DNA from: Massilia endophytica | GTDB lineage: Bacteria; Pseudomonadota; Gammaproteobacteria; Burkholderiales; Burkholderiaceae_D | Assembly: GCF_021165955.1 (NCBI RefSeq) | Contig: NZ_CP088952.1 | Location: 1,550,001 to 1,614,000 of the forward strand | Direction of reading: 5' to 3' | Length of the DNA: 64,000 nt | Shown here: in pieces, positions 41,081 to 49,890 of the stretch | Position numbering within the stretch: the stretch's first letter is position 1 | How the letters are laid out: the number at the start of each line of letters is the position of its first letter | Notes under the pieces: model-generated | Database searches by the model: none | What the model was told of the DNA's origin: nothing | Seen by the model: the letters and a program-made list of their open reading frames with translations, nothing else | Position numbers and translations under genes: made by a program

Positions 41081-42232
41081 ATGAAGACCATCACCTGCAT
41101 TGAAGACCTGCGCCGCATGGCGCAACGCCGCGTGCCGCGCATGTTCTACGACTACGCCGATTCCGGCTCCTGGACCGAGTCGACCTACCGCGCGAACAGC
41201 AGCGATTTCGAGCCGATCAAGTTCCGCCAGCGCGTGGCGGTGGACATGTCCAACCGCTCGCTGCGCACGACCATGGCGGGGCAGGAGGTGTCGATGCCGG
41301 TGGCGCTGGCGCCGACGGGCCTTACTGGCATGCAGCATGCCGATGGCGAGATCCTGGCGGCGCGCGCCGCGGAGCAGTTCGGCGTACCTTTCACGCTGTC
41401 CACCATGAGCATCTGCTCCATCGAGGACGTGGCGGCCAACACCACCAAACCTTTCTGGTTCCAGCTGTACGTGATGAAGGACCGCGCCTTCATCGAGCGC
41501 CTGATCGACCGTGCCAAGGCGGCGAAGTGCTCGGCGCTGGTGCTGACCCTGGACCTTCAGGTGCTGGGCCAGCGCCACAAGGACATCCGCAACGGCCTGT
41601 CCGCGCCGCCGCGCCTGACGCTGCCGAATATCCTGAACATGGCGACCAAGCCCGCGTGGTGCCTGGGCATGCTGGGCACGAAGCGCCGCCAGTTCGGCAA
41701 TATCGTTGGCCATGCAACGTCGGTATCCGATATGTCTTCGCTGTCCTCGTGGACCAGCCAGCAGTTCGATCTCACCCTGTCCTGGAAGGACGTGGAGTGG
41801 ATCAAGCAGCGCTGGGGCGGGAAGCTGATCATCAAGGGCATCATGGATGCGGAGGACGCGCGGCTGGCCGCGGACAGCGGCGCCGATGCCTTGATTGTCT
41901 CCAACCACGGCGGCCGCCAGCTGGATGGCGCGCAGTCGTCCATCGCAGCCTTGCCAGGCATTGTGGAAGCGGTAGGCAAGCGCATTGAAGTGCACATGGA
42001 TGGCGGCATCCGTTCGGGGCAGGACGTGATCAAGGCCCTGGCGCTGGGCGCGCGCGGCGTCTACATCGGGCGCGCCTTCCTGTACGGGCTGGGAGCAATG
42101 GGCGAGGAGGGCGTGCGCCGTGCACTCGAAATCATCCGCAACGAGCTCGATATCACCATGGCCTTCTGCGGCCTGCGCGATGTGCAGCGGGTGGACCGGA
42201 ATATCCTGCTGCCCGGTTCCTACCCGCTGTAA
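41081..42232 (+). CDS. lldD: FMN-dependent alpha-hydroxy-acid oxidising enzyme (L-lactate dehydrogenase type)
   Basis: 383 aa, the usual LldD length. It begins ITCIEDLRRMAQRRVPRMFYDYADSGSW, has the FMN/substrate segments VALAPTGLTGMQHADGE and FWFQLYVMKDR, and the catalytic motif VSNHGGRQLDGAQSS with the active-site His. The phosphate-binding end is DGGIRSGQDVIKALALGARGVYIGRAF. The reaction oxidises an L-2-hydroxy acid (typically L-lactate) to the 2-oxo acid, feeding electrons to quinone at the inner membrane. ATG at 41081 matches family N-termini; longer in-frame starts do not. No lldP or lldR is adjacent, so the exact substrate is inferred. Confidence 0.93.
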   Translation: MKTITCIEDLRRMAQRRVPRMFYDYADSGSWTESTYRANSSDFEPIKFRQRVAVDMSNRSLRTTMAGQEVSMPVALAPTGLTGMQHADGEILAARAAEQFGVPFTLSTMSICSIEDVAANTTKPFWFQLYVMKDRAFIERLIDRAKAAKCSALVLTLDLQVLGQRHKDIRNGLSAPPRLTLPNILNMATKPAWCLGMLGTKRRQFGNIVGHATSVSDMSSLSSWTSQQFDLTLSWKDVEWIKQRWGGKLIIKGIMDAEDARLAADSGADALIVSNHGGRQLDGAQSSIAALPGIVEAVGKRIEVHMDGGIRSGQDVIKALALGARGVYIGRAFLYGLGAMGEEGVRRALEIIRNELDITMAFCGLRDVQRVDRNILLPGSYPL

Positions 42233-42238
42233 GGCGCT

Positions 42239-43111
42239 TTACAGCGCCTCGGCGATCAGCTTCGCGGCCGATGCCAGAACGTCCGGCCGCGAATCGATAT
42301 CCTTCTGGTTCCGCACCGTGAAGATGGACATGATCACCGGCGCGCGTCCGGCCGGCCATACCACCGCAACGTCGTTGTTGCTGCCGTAGGCGCCTGCGCC
42401 GGTCTTGTCGCCGACCTTCCATTCCTTGGGCAGGCCTGCGCGGATGCGCGTGGCGCCGGTCGTGTTCCCGATCAGCCACTCCACGATCAATTTCTGCTGT
42501 GCGGCAGGCAGGGCGTCGCCCAGGGCCAGCTTGCGCAGGCTCTGTGCCATGGCCTGCGGGGTGGTGGTGTCGCGCTCATCGCCGGGAATGGCGGAATTCA
42601 GCTCGGTCTCCCAGCGGTCGAGGCGGAAGGCCGTGTCGCCGATGCTGCGGGCGTAGGCGGTGACGGCAGCGGGTCCGCCCAGTTCCTTCATCAGCAGGTT
42701 GGCGGCGGGGTTGTCGCTGTACTGCATGGTGGCCGCGCACAGCTCCTGGACCGTCATGCCGTCGTCGATATGCTTCTCGGTGATGGGCGCGTGGAAGACC
42801 ATGTCCGCCTTGCTGTACATGATGCGCTTGCCCAGCAGCGCGGGGTCCTTCAGGCTGCGCTGCAGGACCGCCGCCGACAGCATCAGCTTGAAGGTACTGC
42901 ACATGGCAAAGGCTTCTTCCGCGCGGTATTTGAATTCGCGGCCGGTGCCGGTATCGATGGCGTAGATGCCGAGGCGGCCGTCCAGGTCTTTTTCCAGGGC
43001 CTGGAAGGCATTCTGGATTTTTCCTGGCGGAGTGGCGCGGGCGAAGGCGGGAATGAAGGGCAGGGCGGCGGCGGCCAGCACGAGGCGGCGGCGGGTGGTC
43101 TGGATGGTCAA
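42239..43111 (-). CDS. bla: Class A serine beta-lactamase (TTG start)
   Basis: 290 aa periplasmic enzyme. Active-site motifs are Ser72-Thr-Phe-Lys75 (CSTFK), Ser132-Asp-Asn134 (YSDN), the omega-loop Glu168 (RWETELN) and Lys236-Thr-Gly238 (DKTGAG), equivalent to Ambler 70, 73, 130-132, 166 and 234-236. Cys71 precedes the nucleophile as in CTX-M and L2 enzymes, but no partner Cys follows KTG, so the carbapenemase disulfide is absent. The N-terminus TTRRRLVLAAAALPF looks like a Tat signal. The start is TTG with GGAGG six bases upstream; the first ATG in frame is inside the active site. No AmpR-type regulator is adjacent. Confidence 0.94.
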   Translation of the reverse strand: MTIQTTRRRLVLAAAALPFIPAFARATPPGKIQNAFQALEKDLDGRLGIYAIDTGTGREFKYRAEEAFAMCSTFKLMLSAAVLQRSLKDPALLGKRIMYSKADMVFHAPITEKHIDDGMTVQELCAATMQYSDNPAANLLMKELGGPAAVTAYARSIGDTAFRLDRWETELNSAIPGDERDTTTPQAMAQSLRKLALGDALPAAQQKLIVEWLIGNTTGATRIRAGLPKEWKVGDKTGAGAYGSNNDVAVVWPAGRAPVIMSIFTVRNQKDIDSRPDVLASAAKLIAEAL

Positions 43112-43117
43112 GGGGTT

Positions 43118-43122
43118 CCTCC
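43118..43122 (-). promoter_or_regulatory. RBS fixing the TTG start of bla
   Basis: GGAGG on the minus strand, 6 bases before TTG 43111. With no ATG before the Ser-x-x-Lys motif, it decides the start. Confidence 0.75.
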
Positions 43123-43210
43123 GTGGCGGGACAATGCGCGTGATTGTACAGCCGTTTTCGTGAGGGAAACCCCCTATATCATTACATTTTGTAAATGCGT
43201 TCCGCCGCCT

Positions 43211-44080
43211 TCAGAGCGTATCGGTGTCGAAGGTATCGCACTGCTCAATGGAGCCGCTTTCCAGGCCGGTGCGGAACCACCGCACGCGCTGCGCAGAGCT
43301 GCCGTGGGTGAAGGAATCCGGCACCACCTGGCCTTGCGTTTTGGCCTGGATGGCGTCGTCGCCGATGGCGCTGGCCGCCTTCAGGGCCGCTTCCACATCG
43401 CCCTGTTCCAGGATCTGGCGCGAACGGTTGGCATGGTTGGCCCACACGCCCGCGTAGCAGTCCGCCTGCAGCTCCACCCGTACCGACATGGCGTTGTTCA
43501 TGGTCGACGAGCTGTGCTTCCGGCTCGCCTCGACCTTGTCGCTGACGCCCGTGAGCTTCTGCACATGGTGGCCGATCTCGTGGGCCACCACATAGGCCTG
43601 GGCGAACTCGCCGTTCACGCCGAAGCGCTTTTCCAGCTCCTGGAAGAAGCTCACGTCGAGATACACCTTGCGGTCGAGCGGGCAGTAGAAGGGGCCTGTG
43701 GCCGACTGGCCGGTGCCGCAGGCCGTGCCGGTCGCGCGCTCGAAGAGCACGAGGTGGGGCGGCTGGTAGGCCTGGCCGTGTTCCTTGAACTGGGCGGTCC
43801 AGGTATCCTCGGTATCGGCCAGCACCACGGACACGAACTTGCCCGCTTCGTCCTGCGGCTTGCTGGTGGGGGTGTCGGCCTGTTGCTGGACCGGGGCGCC
43901 GCCGCCGCCCATGAGGCTGAGCACTGTGGACGGGTTGATCCCGAACACCCAGGAAACGATCAGCGCGACAATCACGCCGCCGATGCCGATCGACTTGCCG
44001 CCCAGCCCGAAACCGCCGCCGCCTCCGCTGCCGCGCCGGTCTTCAATATTCTCGCTTTCGCGATTGCCTCTCCATCGCAT
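43211..44080 (-). CDS. Neutral zinc metallopeptidase (YpfJ family)
   Basis: 289 aa. Short charged N-terminus MRWRGNRESENIEDRRG, Gly-rich linker, one transmembrane helix (about 35-53: IGIGGVIVALIVSWVFGI), then a periplasmic peptidase domain. The zinc site is AHEIGHHVQ (HEIGH) with a downstream ELQADCYAGVW Glu, and the family motif FYCPLDRKVYLDVSFF is present. ATG at 44080 has AAGGAG 7 bases upstream; a longer in-frame reading upstream has no support. The family is widespread but its substrates are not known. Divergent from a LytS-type kinase across 184 bases. Confidence 0.9.
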   Translation of the reverse strand: MRWRGNRESENIEDRRGSGGGGGFGLGGKSIGIGGVIVALIVSWVFGINPSTVLSLMGGGGAPVQQQADTPTSKPQDEAGKFVSVVLADTEDTWTAQFKEHGQAYQPPHLVLFERATGTACGTGQSATGPFYCPLDRKVYLDVSFFQELEKRFGVNGEFAQAYVVAHEIGHHVQKLTGVSDKVEASRKHSSSTMNNAMSVRVELQADCYAGVWANHANRSRQILEQGDVEAALKAASAIGDDAIQAKTQGQVVPDSFTHGSSAQRVRWFRTGLESGSIEQCDTFDTDTL

Positions 44081-44264
44081 GGCACGCTCCTTTCCGGTTT
44101 TTCTGCCGACTATACGTGCTGGCCTGTTTTCGTGGCGCACAGGGCCGTGCATCGCGCCAAACGGGGGCTTCGTCGCCGCAGGCGGGGTTTCGTCGCCAAA
44201 GCTGGCGGCGTCCGGGGCCAATCTGATATCTTCACCTCCAATCCCAACATTGAGGAAACCAATC

Positions 44265-45539
44265 GTGATTACCGGCACCTTTTTCATACTCCGTCTGGTC
44301 ATGGCCTGGACGCTTGTGTATATCGTCAGCTCCATCACCCTGATCAAGCTGGTGGTTGAGCCCTATGAGCAGGTCGAGGGCGGCTGGGTCGTGCTGGGCT
44401 GCTTCGCAATGCTCAGTTACGTCGTCGTGGTCGCCTTCTCCCACCTGCGCCGCGTGCATCTGATTGCGGGCCGGATCGATAACGATACGGTGTCGAGCCG
44501 GCAGCGGCGCCAGATCGAAGTGCCCTTCGAGTCCGGCGAGGCATTCGACATGGTGGATGCGGCCATCCGCGAACTGCCGGGTGCGGGGCAGGTGGACAGT
44601 GCGCGCGACAGCCTGCAGGTGCGGGCCCGCGTGCGCCGCCTGGACCCCTATGCCAACGAAAGCGGCGGCATGCGCCTGGCGCGCCTGCTGGGCGTGAGCC
44701 GCAACCAGATTCTCGCGACCGTCACCCCGAACGACGGCGCCGGCAGCCTGGCGGTCATCTGCGAGCCCGCCCGTCCTGCCTGGACCGACTGGTTCCTGGT
44801 GGACGACGGCACCAATCTCGAAAACGCCGAGGCGATCTCGCGCTCCCTGACACGACGCGTGGCCCAGCGCCGCCGCAGCGAACAGGCGGACGTGAAGGAG
44901 GCCGTCACCGAGAAGGAGCTGACGGTCGCGAAACTGAACCTGCTGCACGCCCAGGTCGAGCCGCACTTCCTGTACAACACCCTGGCCAGCGCCCAGATCC
45001 TCACGCGCACCGACCCGGCGCGCGCCGACGAAATGCTGGGCAACCTGATCTCCTACCTGCGCCATTCCATGCCGCGCACCGAGGACGCGCTCTCCACCAT
45101 CGGCGCGGAACTGGAACGGGCGAAGGCCTACCTGGACATCCTGAAGATCCGCATGGGTTCGCGCCTCATGCCGCAGATCCAGGTGCCCGCCAACCTGCTG
45201 TCCGTGCCGTTTCCCACGATGATGCTGCAAACCCTGGTGGAGAACGCCATCAAGCACGGCCTCGAACCAAAACCGGGCGGCGGCACCATCTGGATCATGG
45301 CGGCGGCGGCCAGCGGCACGGTGTCCGTGACGGTGGCGGACGATGGGCGCGGCTTCAGCCAGGACGGCGGCGGCACCGGCATCGGCCTGCGCAATGTGCG
45401 CGAGCGGCTTACCCTGATCTACGGCGCGGGCGCTTCGCTGTCCATCGTGTCCAACTTCCCGGAAGGCGTTGCCGCGACCATTACCGTGCCCGCCATCGGC
45501 GTCGAACAGGCCGCGAAGGAAGGAGCGAGCCATGTCTGA
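44265..45539 (+). CDS. LytS/YehU-type sensor histidine kinase, pair A
   Basis: 424 aa from GTG with GAGG 9 bases upstream. Two N-terminal transmembrane helices (about 3-25 and 35-57, LGCFAMLSYVVVVAF), a cytoplasmic region, then the His_kinase domain with LHAQVEPHFLYNTLASAQIL (phospho-His in EPHFLYN). The ATPase part shows LQTLVENAIKHGL and VADDGRGFSQDGGGTGIGLRN. Its last 8 bases overlap the start of the LytTR response regulator, so the two are translationally coupled and cognate. The stimulus is unknown; there is no extracellular sensor domain, so it may sense membrane state. Confidence 0.9.
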   Translation: MITGTFFILRLVMAWTLVYIVSSITLIKLVVEPYEQVEGGWVVLGCFAMLSYVVVVAFSHLRRVHLIAGRIDNDTVSSRQRRQIEVPFESGEAFDMVDAAIRELPGAGQVDSARDSLQVRARVRRLDPYANESGGMRLARLLGVSRNQILATVTPNDGAGSLAVICEPARPAWTDWFLVDDGTNLENAEAISRSLTRRVAQRRRSEQADVKEAVTEKELTVAKLNLLHAQVEPHFLYNTLASAQILTRTDPARADEMLGNLISYLRHSMPRTEDALSTIGAELERAKAYLDILKIRMGSRLMPQIQVPANLLSVPFPTMMLQTLVENAIKHGLEPKPGGGTIWIMAAAASGTVSVTVADDGRGFSQDGGGTGIGLRNVRERLTLIYGAGASLSIVSNFPEGVAATITVPAIGVEQAAKEGASHV

Positions 45540-46308
45540 ACTGCGCTGCGTGGTGGCCGAGGACGAGGCCCTGCTGCGCGAGGCCCTGATCTCGGAACTG
45601 CGCGCTGTATGGCCGGAGCTCCAGATCGTTGCCGCCTGCGAGGATGGCGGCAGCGCGCTCGAAGAGATCACGGAGAACGCGCCGGACGTGGCCTTCCTCG
45701 ACATCCGCATGCCGGGCCTGAGCGGCATGGACGTGGCGCAGGCGGTTCTGGAAGCGGGGCTGCGCACACAGATCGTGTTCGTGACGGCCTACGACCAGTA
45801 CGCCATCGACGCCTTCGAGAAGGGCGCCGTGGACTACCTGCTCAAGCCGGTGACCCGCGAGCGCCTGGCTGCCACGGTGCAGCGCCTGAAGGAGCGGGCC
45901 GCGCGCGGCGCCGCGCAGCCCGCCGCTCTGGCGGAGCTGCTGCAGCAGCTGAACGCCAGCCTGCGCCCGGCTAGCAAGGAGCCGCCGCTCACCTGGCTTA
46001 CCGCCAGCTCGGGCAACGACACGCGCCTGATCATGATCGACGACGTCGCCTACTTCCGCTCCGATAACAAGTACACGGTGGTGATGACGGCCGAAGGCGA
46101 GGCGTTGCTGCGCAAGCCGATCTGCGACCTGCTCAAGGTGCTGAACCCGGACATCTTCAAGCAGATCCACCGCTCCACCATCGTCAACCTGAAAGCTGTG
46201 TCGGCGATCAGCAGGGACGAAATGGGCAAGGGCGTCATGCGCCTGAAGAACCGCCCGGAGACCCTTCAGGTCAGCCAGGCCTTCATGACGCAGTTCCGGA
46301 ATATGTAG
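45532..46308 (+). CDS. LytTR-family response regulator, pair A
   Basis: 258 aa. Receiver domain (about 3-120: VVAEDEALLREAL, phospho-Asp in VAFLDIRMPGLSGMDV, FVTAYDQYAIDAFEKGAVDYLLKP) and a C-terminal LytTR DNA-binding domain (about 155-255: IDDVAYFRSDNKYTVVMTAEGE, IFKQIHRSTIVNLKAV). Partner of the overlapping LytS-type kinase. Its 3' end overlaps the stop of the convergent acyltransferase by 26 bases. Target promoters are unknown. Confidence 0.93.
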   Translation: MSELRCVVAEDEALLREALISELRAVWPELQIVAACEDGGSALEEITENAPDVAFLDIRMPGLSGMDVAQAVLEAGLRTQIVFVTAYDQYAIDAFEKGAVDYLLKPVTRERLAATVQRLKERAARGAAQPAALAELLQQLNASLRPASKEPPLTWLTASSGNDTRLIMIDDVAYFRSDNKYTVVMTAEGEALLRKPICDLLKVLNPDIFKQIHRSTIVNLKAVSAISRDEMGKGVMRLKNRPETLQVSQAFMTQFRNM

Positions 46309-47452
46309 CCGCAGGAAGGCGCTGCGGGGCGTTTGCGGGGAACCAGCGCGAACGCAGGCGCATGAACGGCGTCTCCACCGCCCAGTACAGCAGCCAGCCC
46401 GCGGCACTGCTCGCCGCCATCACCAGCGTAATGCCGGCGGCGGAGGCGGTATCGATGCCGCGGGCAGCCAGGGGCTCGATGGCGAGCTTGAAAATGGGCT
46501 TGTGCACCAGGTACACCGCATAGGACCAAAGCGCCATCTGTTCGGCGCCCGGCACGCGGAAGCGCTGCAGCAGCGATCCGGGACTCAGCGCCGAGAGCAC
46601 CAGCACGGCAAAGCTGGCGGCTACCATCGGATAGCCGAACGCCGTCATGGCCCATCCCCAGCCTTTGCCTTCCACGTTCAGAAAGGACAGCAGCAGCCAG
46701 AAGGTGATCAGCACTGCGGCTGTTCCCGCCGCCAGCAGCGCGTTGCCATGGCGGGTGATGCGGGCAAAGAGCGCCGGGGAATAGTTCTTCATCAAGGCGA
46801 TGGCCACGCCCGGCAGCAGTTCGTCGAAGCGCGCCAGGCTGTTGTAGTAGATGTACTCGTAGTAGTCCGCATTGGTGATGAGCTGGGCGCCGTGGGCGTT
46901 CCAGGCGTGGCTGCGCACCGCGATGCCCGCCGCAATGGCGCCGGCCAGTATCGTCCACCAGAACGCGAGCCCCTTCTTCCGGCCCGCCAGCAGCAGCGCG
47001 GCCAGCGGCAGGATCATGTAGAACTGCTCCTCGATGCAAAGCGACCATGAATGCGTGAAGGTCTCGCCGGGATGCATGCCGAAGTTCTGCGTGAAGCTCA
47101 GGAAGCGCCACAGGCTTGCCGTGCTGCTTCCGGCCAGCACCTGAGGAAGAAGCCAGTACAGCGCGAGCACCACGAAGTAGTTGGGCAGGGTGCGCAGCAG
47201 ACGGCGGGCGTAGAAGGTGCGCAAGGAGAAGGAGCCATCGCGCCGCAGGGACGAAAAGATCTGGTTGCCGATCAGGTAGCCGCTTAAAACAAAGAACAAG
47301 TCGACGCCAGTCCACCCGATTTCGGTCAGCACGCCGAAGGTGTTTTCGCCTGTGACGACCACCATGTAGTGGTACATCAGCACCAGAACGATGGCGATGG
47401 TGCGCAAGGTGTCCAGCCCGTGGTTGCGGGCTGCAATGTGTTGTTCGTGCAT
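46283..47452 (-). CDS. Acyltransferase 3 family membrane protein
   Basis: 389 aa, about 10 transmembrane helices. The N-terminal signature LDTLRTIAIVLVLMYHYMVV carries the family's conserved His, and GWTGVDLFFVLSGYLIG with FYARRLLRTLPNYFVVL is also diagnostic, as is THSWSLCIEEQFYMILPL. These enzymes move acyl groups (often acetyl) onto lipopolysaccharide, exopolysaccharide or other envelope glycans. It starts 2 bases after the LytTR gene of pair B, so it is the third gene of that operon, and it converges on pair A. The acceptor is not known. Confidence 0.92.
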   Translation of the reverse strand: MHEQHIAARNHGLDTLRTIAIVLVLMYHYMVVVTGENTFGVLTEIGWTGVDLFFVLSGYLIGNQIFSSLRRDGSFSLRTFYARRLLRTLPNYFVVLALYWLLPQVLAGSSTASLWRFLSFTQNFGMHPGETFTHSWSLCIEEQFYMILPLAALLLAGRKKGLAFWWTILAGAIAAGIAVRSHAWNAHGAQLITNADYYEYIYYNSLARFDELLPGVAIALMKNYSPALFARITRHGNALLAAGTAAVLITFWLLLSFLNVEGKGWGWAMTAFGYPMVAASFAVLVLSALSPGSLLQRFRVPGAEQMALWSYAVYLVHKPIFKLAIEPLAARGIDTASAAGITLVMAASSAAGWLLYWAVETPFMRLRSRWFPANAPQRLPAATYSGTAS

Positions 47453-47454
47453 GC

Positions 47455-48186
47455 TTATTTTTCTGAAAGGATGGTGAGGAGCTGGCGGATATAGGTGCGG
47501 CTTACGCGCAGCGGGGTTCCGTCGTGGAGGCGCAGCAGGGCGTCCTGATTGCTCAGGCGCTGCATTTCGCTCAGCTGGGAGATGCGCACGATGGCGGAGC
47601 GGTGCACGCGTATGAATTCGGCCGGGTCGAGGCGCGCCGCGAGACGCTGCAAGGGCTCCCGCACCATGTGCCTTTTGCCGCCAGCGTGCAGCACGGCATA
47701 GTCGCCGTCCGCCTCGATCCAGTTCACGTCCGCCGCGCGGACAAAGACCTGCCGCGTCCCTGAACGCACGGAGAAGGTCTGCACATAGTTCGCCGCAGCC
47801 GCGCTGTCGCCTGCCGGGCGCCGGTAAAGGCGGGCGCGTTCGGCGCGTTCCAGCGCTTCGTCGAAGCGGTCGTCGTCGATGGGCTTGAGAAGGTAGTCGA
47901 TCACGTCCAGAGTGAAGGCCTGCAGCGCGAACTGGTCGTAGGCAGTCAGCAGGATGGCCATGGGGCGTTCCGCAGGCGGGAGCGAGGACAGCACCTCAAG
48001 CCCGTTCAGGCCGGGCATTTCCACGTCGATCAGCACCAGGTCGGGCCGCGACCGGGGCAGGCCGTCCAGGGCCGCCACGCCGTCGGCGTATTCGGCCACC
48101 ACTTCGATGCCCGGGCGGCCCGCAAGCCGCGCCAGCACGCCTTCGCGCGCCAGCGGCTCGTCGTCGATCACGGCAACGCGCATCAT
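47455..48186 (-). CDS. LytTR-family response regulator, pair B
   Basis: 243 aa. Receiver (about 1-115: VAVIDDEPLAREGVL, LVLIDVEMPGLNGLEV, LTAYDQFALQAFTLDVIDYLLKP) and LytTR domain (about 140-240: AADVNWIEADGDYAVLHAGGK, EFIRVHRSAIVRISQL, SRTYIRQL). Two tandem ATGs begin the gene; the first overlaps the kinase stop as ATGA. The acyltransferase start follows its stop by 2 bases, so the pair is wired to that enzyme at least transcriptionally. Confidence 0.93.
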   Translation of the reverse strand: MMRVAVIDDEPLAREGVLARLAGRPGIEVVAEYADGVAALDGLPRSRPDLVLIDVEMPGLNGLEVLSSLPPAERPMAILLTAYDQFALQAFTLDVIDYLLKPIDDDRFDEALERAERARLYRRPAGDSAAAANYVQTFSVRSGTRQVFVRAADVNWIEADGDYAVLHAGGKRHMVREPLQRLAARLDPAEFIRVHRSAIVRISQLSEMQRLSNQDALLRLHDGTPLRVSRTYIRQLLTILSEK

Positions 48187-49271
48187 GCGGCCGCCGCTCC
48201 GGTTGCTTGTGCATGCCGCAGGGGCAGCGTAATGCGCACGGCGTAACTGCCGTCCGCATTGTGCTGCTGCGTGAACTCGTGGCGCTCGGGGTAGAGCATG
48301 GCGAGCCGCTCCGCGATATTGGCCAGTCCTATGCCTCCCGCTTCCCTGGCCTTGCCTTCGGCCGCGCCGTCGTTCTCGATGCGGATCGCAAGCTGTTCGC
48401 CTTCGCAGGCCAGCTGCAGCGCCAGCCGTCCAGCCGTCTGCCTGCGCGCGATGCCGTGCCGGATGGCGTTTTCGATCAAGGGCTGCAGGATCAGGTAGGG
48501 CACCATTGCGTTCAGCACGCCGGGGCCGATATGGGTCTCCACCACAAGCCGCTCGCCGAGGCGGGCTTTTTCGATATCGAGGTAGCTGTCCGTCAGCGCC
48601 AGTTCGTCGGCCAGGGTGTGCTCGTGGCGGCCATCCTGGTCCAGGGTGGCGCGCAGGAACTCGGCCAGGCGGGAAATCATGCGCGTGGCCTCCCGGTCGC
48701 GCTGCGATACCACCAGGGCCGATACGGTATTGAGGGTATTGAAGAGGAAATGGGGATGCAGCTGGTAGCGCAGGGCGCGCAGTTCCGCGTCGCGCGCCGC
48801 CAGCAGGGCCGTGGTCAACTGGAGCTGCGAACGGTTCAGGGCCACGTAGTAGGCGCCCACGGCGTGCACCGCGCAGAAGGCGATGAGGGCCAGCCAGCAG
48901 CCGTCCAGGCCGCGGTGGATGCGGTGCCATTCGGGGGCCTTGATCAGGCCGAGGTGCATGGCGAGCTCCTGCCCGAGCACATTGTTCGCCAGCGACATCG
49001 CGTAAGTCACGCAGAGCAGGATCAGGCAGGTGGCCCCCCAGCCGGTCTGCCTGCGCCAAAGCCGCCGCTGCAGCAGGATCAGCGGAACCATCCAGGCCAG
49101 GTTGGCGCAGAAATACAGGGTGCGGAAGGCCGGGGAATAGCCGTGGCCATACTCCGGCAGCCAGAGGATCGCCAGGCAGGAAGAAATGCCCAGCGCCGCG
49201 AGCATCGGCAGGGTAAATGGCACGGCGGCCAGGTCGATGCCGGGGACGGCAGAGGGCAGGGTGCGTCGCAT
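48183..49271 (-). CDS. LytS-type sensor histidine kinase, pair B
   Basis: 362 aa. The N-terminal half has four probable transmembrane helices (about 20-40, 45-68, 78-98, 120-145). The kinase half has the His box LRYQLHPHFLFNTLNTVSAL and an ATPase domain with LQPLIENAIRHGI and GGIGLANIAERLAMLY. First gene of the kinase-regulator-acyltransferase operon. Only modestly similar to kinase A (no shared sensor part), so the two systems probably answer different signals. Confidence 0.9.
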   Translation of the reverse strand: MRRTLPSAVPGIDLAAVPFTLPMLAALGISSCLAILWLPEYGHGYSPAFRTLYFCANLAWMVPLILLQRRLWRRQTGWGATCLILLCVTYAMSLANNVLGQELAMHLGLIKAPEWHRIHRGLDGCWLALIAFCAVHAVGAYYVALNRSQLQLTTALLAARDAELRALRYQLHPHFLFNTLNTVSALVVSQRDREATRMISRLAEFLRATLDQDGRHEHTLADELALTDSYLDIEKARLGERLVVETHIGPGVLNAMVPYLILQPLIENAIRHGIARRQTAGRLALQLACEGEQLAIRIENDGAAEGKAREAGGIGLANIAERLAMLYPERHEFTQQHNADGSYAVRITLPLRHAQATGAAAA

Positions 49272-49313
49272 GGCGAAGTTGGTCAGCGCAAAGCCGACAT
49301 TCTAGCTTGCCGT

Positions 49314-49784
49314 TCAGCGGCCGATGGAGTAGACCATGGAGCTGATCTTCCAGCCTTCGTTGGTGCGCACCAGGTGCCAGGATTCGGCGCCCTTGTTGAC
49401 GACATTGCCGCTGTCGAGAAAATCGAAGTCGAAATACACCGTGGCGACGTAGCCGTTGGTGTGGATCTGCACGTTGTAGAACTTCTCTTCGACGGGGCGC
49501 TTGCTCTCGCCGACGAACTTGACGAAGCTGGCATAGTTGGATGAGCGCACGCGTGGCATGTTGCTGCCATGCTTTGCCTTCATGGTCTCGTAGCTTTCGT
49601 CGCTCAGCACGGTGAGCCAGCTATTGTCCTTCTCGAGGAAGAGGGCGCCGAGCGCGGCGGCGTCCTTCTCGATGATATTGCGCTGGAACTGGTGGACGAT
49701 CTTTTCGATCTCCTGCACCGGGGTGTCAGCGGCCGTGGCCAGTTGCATGGTGCAAGCGAGAATGAAGCCGGCGAGGAATTTCAT
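49314..49784 (-). CDS. Secreted NTF2/SnoaL-like protein
   Basis: 156 aa with a Sec signal peptide (KFLAGFILACTMQLATAA, about 19 residues). The mature part has the NTF2-like pattern: helix EIEKIVHQFQRNIIEKDAAALGALFLEKDNSWLTV and strands KFYNVQIHTNGYVATVYFDFDFLDSG and ESWHLVRTNEGWKISSMVYSI. This small cone-shaped fold binds or processes small ligands in many unrelated systems; no catalytic residue is identified. It lies 42 bases beyond the stop-free end of the LytS operon start region, on the same strand. Function unknown. Confidence 0.8.
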   Translation of the reverse strand: MKFLAGFILACTMQLATAADTPVQEIEKIVHQFQRNIIEKDAAALGALFLEKDNSWLTVLSDESYETMKAKHGSNMPRVRSSNYASFVKFVGESKRPVEEKFYNVQIHTNGYVATVYFDFDFLDSGNVVNKGAESWHLVRTNEGWKISSMVYSIGR

Positions 49785-49890
49785 GTAAAGCCTCCATGGG
49801 GTTGGGATGATCCAACTCTATGGGAGGCGTTCGGCGCGGGCCAGTGCAATGCGGTGAAGCGTGCGGCTTTTGCGGCGAAACGTTGCGGCC

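Noticed and set aside
42239..43111. Carbapenemase-type class A enzyme (Cys69-Cys238 disulfide)
   Set aside because: Cys precedes the active Ser, but the residues after KTG are Ala-Gly-Ala-Tyr with no partner Cys.
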